A stretch of 22,144 nucleotides of DNA. It comes from Methanoculleus sp. UBA208 (GTDB lineage Archaea > Halobacteriota > Methanomicrobia > Methanomicrobiales > Methanoculleaceae). Under the pieces are notes generated by a model. That model was not told where the DNA came from, did no database searches, and saw nothing but the letters and a program-made list of their open reading frames with translations. Positions within the stretch are counted from its first letter, which is position 1. Every line of letters begins with the position of its first letter. Made by a program: the position numbers and the translations under genes. Positions 13,045-19,811 of the stretch are shown here, one piece after another. Location of the stretch: positions 1 to 22,144 of the forward strand of contig NZ_DAFZ01000095.1 in the NCBI RefSeq assembly GCF_002498065.1, read 5' to 3'.

Positions 13045-14616
13045 TCCCGCTCGCGGTCGTTCTTCTGCGTCCGGCAGACGAGGTTGATCGCGTTGATCAC
13101 CGCCTCGACCGATGCGAGGATGATGTCGTCGCTTGAGGCGCTGGCATCGAAGACCCGGCCCCGCTCGTCCTCGATGGCGATGGTGACGTGTCCGAGAGCA
13201 TCGGTGCCCCCGGAGATCGCCTCGATGTTGAACTCCTTGAGCTGGACCGGGGCCGGGATGATCCCGAGGATTGCCCGCACGGCCGCGTCCACCGGCCCGT
13301 TGCCGATGCTCGAGAAGGCGTGTTCCTCTCCATTCACGATCGCCCGGACACTGGCTGTCGGGATCACGTGGTTTCCCGTCATGATGGCGACGTCCTGGAG
13401 CTTCAGGGTCTTTTCGTCGGGCGCGAGCTGCATGACGCTTTCGGCGATCTCGTAGAGGTCCGCGTCCGTCACCCGCTTGCCCTTGCCGGCGATCGCCTTC
13501 ACCCGCAGGACGATCTCGTCGAGTTGCGCGTCGGCGGGCTCCATGTGAACCTCGCCGAGCATCTGCCTGACCGCATGCCTCCCGGCATGTTTGCCGAGTT
13601 TCAGTCTGCGCCGGTGGCCGACCATCTCCGGCGTCATGATCCCGGGCTCGAACGTGTCCGACCGGGTGATCACGCCGTGGGAGTGGATCCCGCTCTCGTG
13701 GGCAAAGGCGTTCTCGCCGACGATCGGCTGCGTGGCCGGGATGCTCATCCCCGCGTAGCGGGAGACGATCCTTGAGGTCTCGACGAGGCCCGTCGTCCGG
13801 ATACCGGTATCGATCCCGTAGATGGACGATAACGCCATCACCGTCTGTGCGAGGTCGGCGTTGCCCGCCCGCTCGCCGAGGCCGTTCACCGTCACCTGCA
13901 CCTGGGAGGCGCCGCTCTCGACAGCTGCGATGGTGTTCGCCACCGCAAGCCCGAAGTCGTTGTGACAGTGGACGTCGATCGGGCAGTTCACCTCCCGTTC
14001 GATCCGCTCGATGAGGCGTTTCATGGTCGTCGGGGTGATCACGCCGACGGTGTCGGGCACGTTGATGATCGTCGCTCCGGCGTCCACCGCAACGCGGTAT
14101 ACCTCTATCAGGTAATCCCAGTCGGTCCTGGTGGCGTCCATGGCGGAGAACATGCACCGGTCGACGTGGTCGCGGGCATACGCGATGATCTCGCCGGTGG
14201 TCTCGAGGACCTGCTCGCGGGTCTTTTTGATGGTGTACTCGCGCTGGACGTCGGAGGTCGGGATGAAGACGTGGACCATATCGACGTCGCAGTCGATGCA
14301 CGCATCCACGTCGGCCGGGAGCGACCGCGCAAGGCCGCAGACCTGCGCCGAAAGATCGAGACCTTTGATGGCCTTGACGATCTCGCGCTCGGCATCGGAA
14401 GATGCGGGAAAGCCCGCTTCGATGGCGTGGACTCCTATTCCGGAGAGCTGTTCTGCAATACCGAGTTTCTCTTCGAGCGTGAACGAGATGCCCGGTGTTT
14501 GTTCACCGTCGCGCAGTGTGGTGTCGAAAACAGTGACGTTCTTTTTCGCACGGCTATCGGTGAAGAAGACAGTACGCTTCAGCGTTCCCAGGTGCTTCAG
14601 CGTTTGTAGGGTTCAT
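13038..14616 (-). CDS. leuA: 2-isopropylmalate synthase family (LeuA; or citramalate synthase CimA), start codon anomaly
   Basis: Condenses acetyl-CoA with 2-oxoisovalerate (LeuA) or pyruvate (CimA) to begin leucine or isoleucine synthesis. The coding similarity begins at once with LQTLKHLGTLKR and FDTTLRDGEQTPG (the catalytic R-D-G-E-Q motif). It continues with HCHNDFGLA, NGLGERAGN and AFAHESGIHSHG, and ends in a LeuA-type regulatory domain (GNGPVDAA). That domain excludes AksA-type homocitrate synthase. However, this frame has no ATG, GTG or TTG before GTG 14309, which lies inside the barrel domain. An ATG at 14616 sits one base out of frame: dropping one A of the AA at 14612-14613 gives MTLQTLKHLG. 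So this is a +1 frameshift at codon 2, a sequence error, or a non-canonical start. LeuA is favoured over CimA by VGENAFAHESGIHSHG; substrate is not proven. Confidence 0.8.
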
Positions 14617-14637
14617 ACCTATCCATTATCCGAGGTC

Positions 14638-14647
14638 GTATATAAAC
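14638..14647 (-). promoter_or_regulatory. TATA box of leuA
   Basis: On the minus strand gtttatatac is centred near 14643. A start about 25 nt downstream falls at about 14617, right at the ATG of 14616. The transcript would be leaderless, which makes that ATG the likeliest intended start and strengthens the case that the frame change just after it is real or a sequence error. Confidence 0.6.
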
Positions 14648-14689
14648 AATGACGTCCTGGTCGTGCAATGCCCGGAGGATTCGACGAAA

Positions 14690-14699
14690 TCTATAATAA
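14690..14699 (+). promoter_or_regulatory. TATA box of the tRNA operon
   Basis: The sequence tctataataa lies 31-40 nt upstream of the first base of tRNA-Tyr, at the right distance for an archaeal promoter with a very short 5' leader. Confidence 0.55.
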
Positions 14700-14729
14700 C
14701 CTCTCCCGACAACATTATTAGAGCAGAGA

Positions 14730-14836
14730 CCCGCCTTAACTCAGACTGGTAGAGTGCGCGGCTGTAGTATAGTATTCGCTCTCGGGCGAACTGCGCGGCT
14801 ACCGCGATGTCCCCGGTTCGAATCCGGGAGGCGGGA
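14730..14836 (+). tRNA. tRNA-Tyr (anticodon GTA) with 33-nt intron
   Basis: Acceptor strands CCCGCCT (14730-14736) and AGGCGGG (14829-14835), discriminator A. The D stem is ACTC/GAGT, the anticodon stem CGCGG (14757-14761)/CCGCG (14802-14806), anticodon GTA at 14764-14766, and the T arm CCCGG-TTCGAAT-CCGGG. An intron of 33 nt (14768-14800) follows position 37. The loop bases CTGT can pair with intron bases GCGG (G-U pairs allowed), leaving 3-nt bulges AG|T and CT|A, the bulge-helix-bulge expected by the archaeal splicing endonuclease. The intron core has a TTCGC/GCGAA stem. Confidence 0.95.
14768..14800 (+). other. tRNA-Tyr intron
   Basis: Inserted between positions 37 and 38. Its last nine bases, TGCGCGGCT (14792-14800), exactly repeat the 5' exon at 14755-14763, so the intron's CGCGG can also pair with the 3' exon strand CCGCG. 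This sets up an alternative stem in the precursor. Confidence 0.85.
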
Positions 14837-14854
14837 TCCCCTCGAACATTGAGT

Positions 14855-14927
14855 GCCCAGGTAGTGTAGTGGCCTATCATGACGGCCTGTCACGCCGTCG
14901 ACACGGATTCGAATTCCGTCCTGGGCG
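14855..14927 (+). tRNA. tRNA-Asp (anticodon GTC)
   Basis: Acceptor GCCCAGG (14855-14861) pairs with CCTGGGC (14920-14926), discriminator G. The anticodon stem ACGGC/GCCGT encloses the loop CTGTCAC with anticodon GTC, and the T loop is TTCGAAT. No intron. It lies 18 nt after tRNA-Tyr, so the two are probably one transcript. Confidence 0.96.
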
Positions 14928-14930
14928 TCA

Positions 14931-14947
14931 TTTTCTTTCACTTTTTC
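14931..14947 (+). terminator. T-rich terminator after tRNA-Asp
   Basis: Two closely spaced T runs (ttttcttt and cttttt) follow the 3' end of tRNA-Asp by 3 nt, as expected for archaeal termination of the tRNA transcript. Confidence 0.6.
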
Positions 14948-15075
14948 CAGGTATCAGCGGAGCAGGCCTACGGCAGTCCGTAGTACGCTGGAAGGCCCCG
15001 AGAGTGTGCCGATAAACCCCGTAAGTCCGCTGTCGGTAATCGGCGCTGTAGGAAGCAATTATATATCAGATTTTA

Positions 15076-15117
15076 ATTTTATCTTTCAGATAAAATATAT
15101 ATACCATAACGTGGTAT
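15076..15117 (+). promoter_or_regulatory. Promoter with two dyads bracketing the TATA box
   Basis: A perfect 9-bp inverted repeat (ATTTTATCT at 15076-15084, AGATAAAAT at 15088-15096, loop TTC) abuts and overlaps the TATA-like aaatatatatac (15093-15104). A second perfect dyad (ATACCA at 15101-15106, TGGTAT at 15112-15117) lies between the TATA box and the expected start site near 15125. Dyads in these positions are typical of repressor or activator operators in archaea. A further upstream TATA-like element is at 15057-15066. Confidence 0.55.
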
Positions 15118-15125
15118 CCGGTGTC

Positions 15126-15251
15126 ATGCACGCTCCGGGAAAATGGATTGAGAGCGATCCCGTATTCGGCACTCTGGGGACGCTCATCCTCGGGACAGGC
15201 CTTCTTGTTTTCACAGGTCTGGTCATATATGCCTCCGGGTTTCTGATCTGA
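15126..15251 (+). CDS. Small one-helix membrane protein (41 aa), hypothetical
   Basis: I do not recognise a family. From the ATG at 15126 the product is MHAPGKWIESDPVFGTLGTL and onward: a short polar N-terminus of about 15 residues, then one hydrophobic, Gly/Thr-rich helix (about 16-40) running to the C-terminus. The frame is open from 15006, but the promoter lies inside that extension. The TATA box centred near 15099 predicts a start at about 15125, so the ATG at 15126 would be a leaderless start. That agreement is the main argument that the gene is real. It could assist a membrane complex or act as a small regulatory peptide; nothing in the sequence decides this. Confidence 0.5.
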   Translation: MHAPGKWIESDPVFGTLGTLILGTGLLVFTGLVIYASGFLI

Positions 15252-15371
15252 CGGCAGGAAGCGGCCGCCGGGATACGGTGCCTTCAACAGGTCCCGGCGG
15301 TCCTGAGAACTTATTAGATAGCCGCTTCAATGTGTGATGTAAAAGCCCTTACACCACGGATGTGACGCAGG

Positions 15372-15893
15372 ATGACTCATAGTGTGCCACCGGAGAACAG
15401 AGACGAACGTTCGAATAACCAGGACCTGCAGACTCTACTCTCCCGGCTCTCCGATCCGGATAAAGCGGTGCGGGCCGGGGCTATGCACGCCCTGGTCGCG
15501 ATCGGAAACCCCGCCGTGCCCGCCTGCATTGCCTTGCTGCAGAACGATGATTGGAAGGTGCGCTATCGTGCGGCGGAAGCGCTCGGACTGATCGGTGACG
15601 GCGAGGCGTATGCGCCCCTCACCGCCGCCCTCGACGACGAAAAAGACCATGTCCGTTACATGGCGGCGAAGGGGCTCGGGCTGCTCGGCGATCCCCGGGC
15701 GGTTGCGCGCCTTCGCGCCATGCAACACGACGAGAATGAGTTCGTGCGGCGGAGTGCCGCCCGATCGCTTAGCATGATCGGCGGCGAGGAGGCGGTTCTG
15801 GCGCTGCGTGCCGCCCTGGAGGGTGAGGCGACGGACGGCGTCCGTGCGGCAATCCTCGAGGCGCTCCGCGATATAGGTACGGACGGGGTTTAG
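15372..15893 (+). CDS. HEAT-repeat (PBS lyase-type) protein
   Basis: A 173-aa soluble protein made of about four or five HEAT-like repeats from residue 20 onward, each of roughly 31 residues with patterns such as AVRAGAMHALVAIGNP, KVRYRAAEALGLIGDG, HVRYMAAKGLGLLGDP and FVRRSAARSLSMIGGE. Such repeats form a curved protein-binding scaffold. The relation to phycocyanobilin lyases is only structural, and methanogens have many of these proteins of unknown partner. There is no signal peptide. It is convergent with the PP2C phosphatase gene, overlapping by 4 bp. No specific function is claimed. Confidence 0.85.
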   Translation: MTHSVPPENRDERSNNQDLQTLLSRLSDPDKAVRAGAMHALVAIGNPAVPACIALLQNDDWKVRYRAAEALGLIGDGEAYAPLTAALDDEKDHVRYMAAKGLGLLGDPRAVARLRAMQHDENEFVRRSAARSLSMIGGEEAVLALRAALEGEATDGVRAAILEALRDIGTDGV

Positions 15894-16618
15894 GGCTTAG
15901 CGACGATCACCGTGGTGTTGTCGGTGCTTGCCGCGTCCCTGGCGGCCTCAAGCAGCCTCCGGCACGCCGTATCGGGGTCGCCGGCGAGCACGATCTCCCG
16001 GATGGCGCTCGCCGGGACGTAGTCGTGGAGCCCGTCCGAACTGAGCACCAGGACTCCCCCGGCGAGATCCCGTTCGTCGAGATCGACCTGCACCCGTGCT
16101 GCGAGGCCGAGCGCCTGAGTCAGGATGTTCTTTCCCGGGTGGCTCATCGCCTCGGCGGGGGTGATTACCCCCGCTGCCACCAGGCCCTGGACGTAATTCT
16201 GGTCGCGCGTATGCCAGACGGACGCAGGCGTAATGATATGCATCCTGCTGTCGCCCACCGTGCCGATCCAGCACCTGCCCGACTCATTCACAATCGCCGC
16301 CGAGAGTGTTGTTCCTGCGTTCAGGCCGTTTTCCCGATTATATGCATATATGGCGGTATTTGTCCGCTGGAACGCGCGTTCGAGCACGGTGGCGGGTCCG
16401 GTCTCCGGGAGATCCTTGCCTGCGGTCTCCTCAAGGATCTCGACCGCCATCCTGCTTGCAACCTCTCCGCAGGCATGCCCGCCGAGCCCGTCGGCGACGG
16501 CGAATACGTGGTAGCCGTTTATCCTGCCGGTAAAGTAGGCGTCCTCGTTCTGCTCTCGCCCTCCGGTATCGCTCATCGCCGCATACCGGAGCCCTGACCG
16601 TTCCTTCACCTGCACCAC
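15890..16618 (-). CDS. PP2C-family serine/threonine protein phosphatase
   Basis: Mn/Mg-dependent phosphatase that removes phosphate from Ser/Thr residues. From GTG 16618 it is 242 aa, close to the minimal bacterial-type PP2C. Motifs are RYAAMSDTGG-REQNEDAY (D26), ADGLGGHACGEVAS (42-55), GTTLSAAIV (102-110), GDSRMHII (122-129), a TRDQNYVQGLV motif, SSDGLHDYV (193-201) and the final DNTTVIV (233-239), so the metal-binding Asp residues are all present. The ORF is open further upstream, but the conserved first strand needs only this start; alternatives are GTG 16615 and 16609. It lies 55 nt downstream of the radical SAM gene on the same strand. No transmembrane segment. Confidence 0.9.
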   Translation of the reverse strand: MVQVKERSGLRYAAMSDTGGREQNEDAYFTGRINGYHVFAVADGLGGHACGEVASRMAVEILEETAGKDLPETGPATVLERAFQRTNTAIYAYNRENGLNAGTTLSAAIVNESGRCWIGTVGDSRMHIITPASVWHTRDQNYVQGLVAAGVITPAEAMSHPGKNILTQALGLAARVQVDLDERDLAGGVLVLSSDGLHDYVPASAIREIVLAGDPDTACRRLLEAARDAASTDNTTVIVAKP

Positions 16619-16673
16619 ACAATTCTGGGCGTTTCGAGCGAATATTCTTTTGGTGGCGGTCTCTTCCCGCCTC

Positions 16674-17612
16674 TCACGGGAACCCACGGTAGAGTCCGTT
16701 CTCCCTTGCGCAGCGAATGGCATATTGGTACTCCCGCGACATGATCGGGCGCTGCAGTGCCGCAAGCACCGGGCTCCTCCCTCCCCCGGCCGCCCTCCAC
16801 GCCGGGTGGTACTGGGCCATGATGTTCACGTAGGAGTCCCGCGATATCTCTTCGGCGATGAATTTCAGCACTATCTCGCTGTTCGCGAGGTTTCCCGGGA
16901 GCACCAGGTGCCTGATGATCATGCCCCGCACCGCAAGGCCGTCCCTGATCACCAGGTCCCCGACCTGCCGGTGCATCTCCTTCAATGCGGCCTGCATGCG
17001 GGCGGTGTAGCCGGGGGCATGGGAGAGTTCCAGCGCCACGTCGTCACGCCCGTACTTCGCGTCCGGCATGTAGATATCGATGACGCCGTCGAGGAGCCGC
17101 AGGGTCTCCACGGAGTCGTAGCCACCGCTGTTGTAGACCAGCGGGACGTTGAGGCCCCGGGGGGCGGCGATGGCGACCGCACCGAGGATCTGGGGGACGA
17201 CGTGCGAGGGGGAGACGAGGTTGATGTTGTGGCACCGGCGCTCCTGCAGGTGAAGCATGATCCCGGCGAGGTCTTCGTTCGAGACGGCGTAGCCGACCCC
17301 GCACTGGCTGATCTCGTAGTTCTGGCAGAACTCGCACCGCATGTTGCAGCCCGCGAAGAATATCGTCCCCGACCCGTTCGTCCCCACGAGGGGGGGCTCT
17401 TCGCCGAAATGCGGGCTGTAACTTGAGACTCGCGGCGAAAGACCGGTCCGGCAGAACCCCAGTTCGTCCTCGATACGGTTCACGCGGCATTCCTGGGGGC
17501 AGACGACGCAGTCGCGGAGCACCTCGTGCGCCCGCCGCGCCCGCTCCTCCAGTTCGCCGCTCCCGGATAGGCGTACGTATCCGGGTAGTTGGGATCGTTC
17601 TGCTTCTGCCAT
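16674..17612 (-). CDS. Radical SAM protein, PflX-like (pyruvate formate-lyase activase family)
   Basis: A 312-aa radical SAM enzyme. The SAM-cluster motif CNMRCEFC is at 89-96 (C89, C93, C96), preceded by an N-terminal Cys set C35, C38, C42 and C54 (CVVCPQEC ... FC) found in the PflX-type uncharacterised group. Later SAM-domain features include LVYNSGGYDSVETL, a GGE-like region, and IDIYMPDAKYG. These proteins resemble glycyl-radical-enzyme activases, but no glycyl radical enzyme is nearby and their substrate is generally unknown. The ATG at 17612 has a GGAGG Shine-Dalgarno 3-4 nt upstream. Confidence 0.88.
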   Translation of the reverse strand: MAEAERSQLPGYVRLSGSGELEERARRAHEVLRDCVVCPQECRVNRIEDELGFCRTGLSPRVSSYSPHFGEEPPLVGTNGSGTIFFAGCNMRCEFCQNYEISQCGVGYAVSNEDLAGIMLHLQERRCHNINLVSPSHVVPQILGAVAIAAPRGLNVPLVYNSGGYDSVETLRLLDGVIDIYMPDAKYGRDDVALELSHAPGYTARMQAALKEMHRQVGDLVIRDGLAVRGMIIRHLVLPGNLANSEIVLKFIAEEISRDSYVNIMAQYHPAWRAAGGGRSPVLAALQRPIMSREYQYAIRCARENGLYRGFP

Positions 17613-17794
17613 GATCCTCCCTGGGCCTGAAGAGGAAGAAGGTTTACCCCGGTATAATCTCCGGGTGCGCCTGCGTCCGCTGCGGAACCCGAAGATTGAC
17701 GGGGAAGTTTCTTGGGGGGTGGAGGCCGTAAGTCCGTGTCCCCCGGGCAGTATCTCCTTCCGGGTCGCCGGCGCCCTGAATCATTTTAAAAAGA

Positions 17795-17804
17795 TTTATA
17801 TATT
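17795..17804 (+). promoter_or_regulatory. TATA box of the transglutaminase-like gene
   Basis: The sequence tttatatatt stands out in a GC-rich region, 23-32 nt before the ATG at 17827. The predicted start site falls on or next to that ATG, so the message is probably leaderless. Confidence 0.6.
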
Positions 17805-17826
17805 AAGTAATATATTTCTCATTCGT

Positions 17827-18732
17827 ATGTCCGGCGACAGCAACCGTCCGCACAGAATCCCTGTCGGCAAGGTGATCGTCGTCCTTGTCGTCCTCGGCGT
17901 AGCCGTCATCTGGGGCGCCGAGATCTTTTCGTCCGTAGGTACGATGGTCGCCGGGACACTGGGTGTACCGGGCCTCGATTCATCCCGGGTCACCGCCGAA
18001 GACCTGGAAACGGGACAAAAAACCATCAACCTTCCGTACGTTCTCCGCGGCAAACCGGGTTCGATCCGGTTCGATGCCTACCGGGGCGTCAACGATTACC
18101 TTTCCACGAAGTACCCCGCCTTGTTGCGCGATGAGCACGACTACTGGCTCCAGTTTATCGACGAGAGCATCCAGGACCGGTACCTCAAACAGCTGACCGA
18201 CAACATCCGGGCTGCCGAGGCCGACCGCGACAACCAGGTGCGGGCCGCGATCAGCATGGTGCAAAAGATCGAGTACGCTGATTACTCGTTCGATACGGCG
18301 GCAAAATACCCGTACCACGTGCTCTACCACGAGAACGGGGACTGCGACGAGAAGTCGCTCCTGCTCGCGTACCTTCTCCGTGAACTGGGATACGGCGTCG
18401 CGGTCTTCGAATTCGAGCAGGAGAGCCATATGGCCGTGGGCATCCGGGCGCCGGCGGAGTACTGCTACCGGAACACCGGGTACGCGTTCATCGAGACCAC
18501 GGTGCCGTCCATCCCGACCGATGCCGGAGGAGATTACGGGGGAACCGGCGAGAAGCTGACGTCGAACCCGAAGGTCTTCGTCGTGGCGGACGGAGACTCC
18601 TTCGAGGGAGTCTGGCGGGAGCATACCGACGCCGTCGAGTGGAACAAGATACGGGGCATGGGCCCCAAACTGGACCAGTACACGTACGGCCGTTACCGGA
18701 ACCTAGCTCAGTCGTATGGGATGGAGTACTAG
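17827..18732 (+). CDS. Membrane-anchored transglutaminase-like domain protein
   Basis: A 301-aa protein with a basic N-terminus (MSGDSNRPHRIPVGK) and one hydrophobic segment at about 14-33, so the rest is probably outside the membrane. The core has the transglutaminase/protease-like signature ENGDCDEKSLLLAYLLRELGYG with C173, then SHMAVGI with H201, and GYAFIETT with E223 as the likely third catalytic residue. It could be a cysteine peptidase or a cross-linking or ligand-binding domain; the substrate is unknown. The open frame runs from 17611, but the TATA box lies inside that part, so ATG 17827 is the start. A pilin-like gene follows after 61 nt. Confidence 0.82.
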   Translation: MSGDSNRPHRIPVGKVIVVLVVLGVAVIWGAEIFSSVGTMVAGTLGVPGLDSSRVTAEDLETGQKTINLPYVLRGKPGSIRFDAYRGVNDYLSTKYPALLRDEHDYWLQFIDESIQDRYLKQLTDNIRAAEADRDNQVRAAISMVQKIEYADYSFDTAAKYPYHVLYHENGDCDEKSLLLAYLLRELGYGVAVFEFEQESHMAVGIRAPAEYCYRNTGYAFIETTVPSIPTDAGGDYGGTGEKLTSNPKVFVVADGDSFEGVWREHTDAVEWNKIRGMGPKLDQYTYGRYRNLAQSYGMEY

Positions 18733-18737
18733 GCCCC

Positions 18738-18780
18738 GTGCCGCGCGGAGGACGCGGCACCGCTCCGGCTCACCGGGAGC
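18738..18780 (+). promoter_or_regulatory. Two hairpins between the transglutaminase-like and pilin-like genes
   Basis: GTGCCGCG (18738-18745) and CGCGGCAC (18753-18760) make a perfect 8-bp stem whose 7-nt loop is CGGAGGA, an exposed Shine-Dalgarno-like sequence. A second stem follows, GCTCCGG (18762-18768) with CCGGGAGC (18773-18780), with one bulge. No T run follows, so these may be mRNA processing or stability elements rather than terminators. Confidence 0.5.
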
Positions 18781-18793
18781 CTGCGTAAGGCGG

Positions 18794-19303
18794 ATGAAAG
18801 AGAGCGAGCGCGCTCTCTCGGATACGCACGGCACGTACCTGCTGGTTGCCGTAACCATCATTCTCGCCGCGCTTGTCCTGCTGCTGCTGCTTGCGATGGT
18901 CCCGTCCTCGTTGTGGACACAGCCCCCGCAGACACCGATCATTATCACCGGGATTACGCACACGAGCGAAGAGACCGGGCAGCTGACCTACGCAAGCAGG
19001 GTCACCCTCAAGAACAACGGCAGTACGGTATACGAGAACGACTGCCTGAAAGCGGTTTTTTACAAGAACGGCCAGAAGGTCTGCATCGTCCAGACTTTGA
19101 ACGGCCACCTTCTCATCCCGTCGCACCATTACGGGGTAAAGACCCTCGGCGGCGAGGGTTGTCGCACCCCCTACTGGAACCCGGGCGAGGAGATGACGGC
19201 GGATCTTTCCGACGGGACGTTCTGCCCGGGAGCCGAGGTCACGGTGGAGATCGTGGATAAACGCGACGGGAAGGTGGTATCGAAGCACACAGTGAGGGCA
19301 TGA
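18794..19303 (+). CDS. Pilin-like / type IV pilin N-terminal domain membrane protein
   Basis: A 169-aa protein starting MKESERALSDTHGTYLLVAV, then a hydrophobic helix at about 14-36 and an extracellular, beta-rich domain. The short charged leader followed directly by a hydrophobic helix resembles archaeal type IV pilin precursors (DUF1628 type), though the cleavage motif is imperfect. The outer domain has four cysteines (C84, C97, C123, C144), suitable for two disulfides. The upstream open frame only translates the hairpin region. It could be a surface adhesin or an accessory partner of the upstream transglutaminase-like protein. Family assignment is tentative. Confidence 0.68.
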   Translation: MKESERALSDTHGTYLLVAVTIILAALVLLLLLAMVPSSLWTQPPQTPIIITGITHTSEETGQLTYASRVTLKNNGSTVYENDCLKAVFYKNGQKVCIVQTLNGHLLIPSHHYGVKTLGGEGCRTPYWNPGEEMTADLSDGTFCPGAEVTVEIVDKRDGKVVSKHTVRA

Positions 19304-19358
19304 GGCGGACCGCTTCCAAAGGCCATGTTTTTGTACCGGAACGCTCCTAGAGACTATT

Positions 19359-19811
19359 ATGTTCAGTTCGATACTCGTGGCGGTCGACGGTTCGGAGATC
19401 GGCCACCGGGCGCTCGAAGAGGCTCTGGATATCGCCCGCGTCATGGATGCCCCCGTGCATGCCATACACGTCGTCCAGACCGGCACATACCCCACGCTGA
19501 TCTTGAGCGAGCTCGAACCGCCGGATGTCGCCCAGCAGGCGCTTCTCGATGCACTCGACCGGGAGGCGAACGAGTTCCTCGCCGATGCGGAGCGGGAGGC
19601 GGCAGCAGCCGGCGTCCGGATAACCATCCACAAGCGCTGGGGGCACCCCGGAGCAGAGATCACCGCGCTCGCACAGGAACTCGGCGCCGACCTGACCGTG
19701 GTCGGGTCGCACGGCAGGGGCCGGATCGACCGTTTCTTCCTCGGAAGCGTCAGCTCCTACGTCGTCGACCACGCGACGTCAACGGTCATGGTCGTCCGGG
19801 TCAACCCCTGA
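19359..19811 (+). CDS. Universal stress protein UspA family
   Basis: A 150-aa single-domain Usp, starting MFSSILVAVDGSEIGHRALE with the first strand and the Asp10 nucleotide contact. The ATP-binding signature GSHGRGRIDRFFLGSVSSYV (G-2x-G-9x-G-S) follows near residues 115-134, then VMVVR. This is the ATP-binding type of Usp, usually a dimer acting as a stress-linked sensor or chaperone. No partner is suggested by the neighbourhood. Its 3' end overlaps the convergent DUF99 gene by 33 bp. Confidence 0.94.
   Translation: MFSSILVAVDGSEIGHRALEEALDIARVMDAPVHAIHVVQTGTYPTLILSELEPPDVAQQALLDALDREANEFLADAEREAAAAGVRITIHKRWGHPGAEITALAQELGADLTVVGSHGRGRIDRFFLGSVSSYVVDHATSTVMVVRVNP

Noticed and set aside
12682..14301. 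539-codon open frame on the minus strand
   Set aside because: A shadow frame of leuA and antisense to pfdB, with Arg/Gly/Asp-rich composition typical of an out-of-phase reading of GC-rich DNA.
14614..14616. ATG at 14616 as the start of a separate short peptide in its own frame
   Set aside because: The frame closes after about 20 codons and has no leucine-codon run as a leader-peptide attenuator would; a one-base shift into leuA explains it better.
14968..14983. CTACGG-CAGT-CCGTAG hairpin as a separate ncRNA
   Set aside because: A single 6-bp stem after the tRNA terminator, without a clear promoter, is too little to support an RNA gene.
15006..15125. Longer N-terminus for the small membrane protein
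   Set aside because: It would be encoded across the dyads and the TATA box; the ATG at 15126 fits the predicted transcript start.
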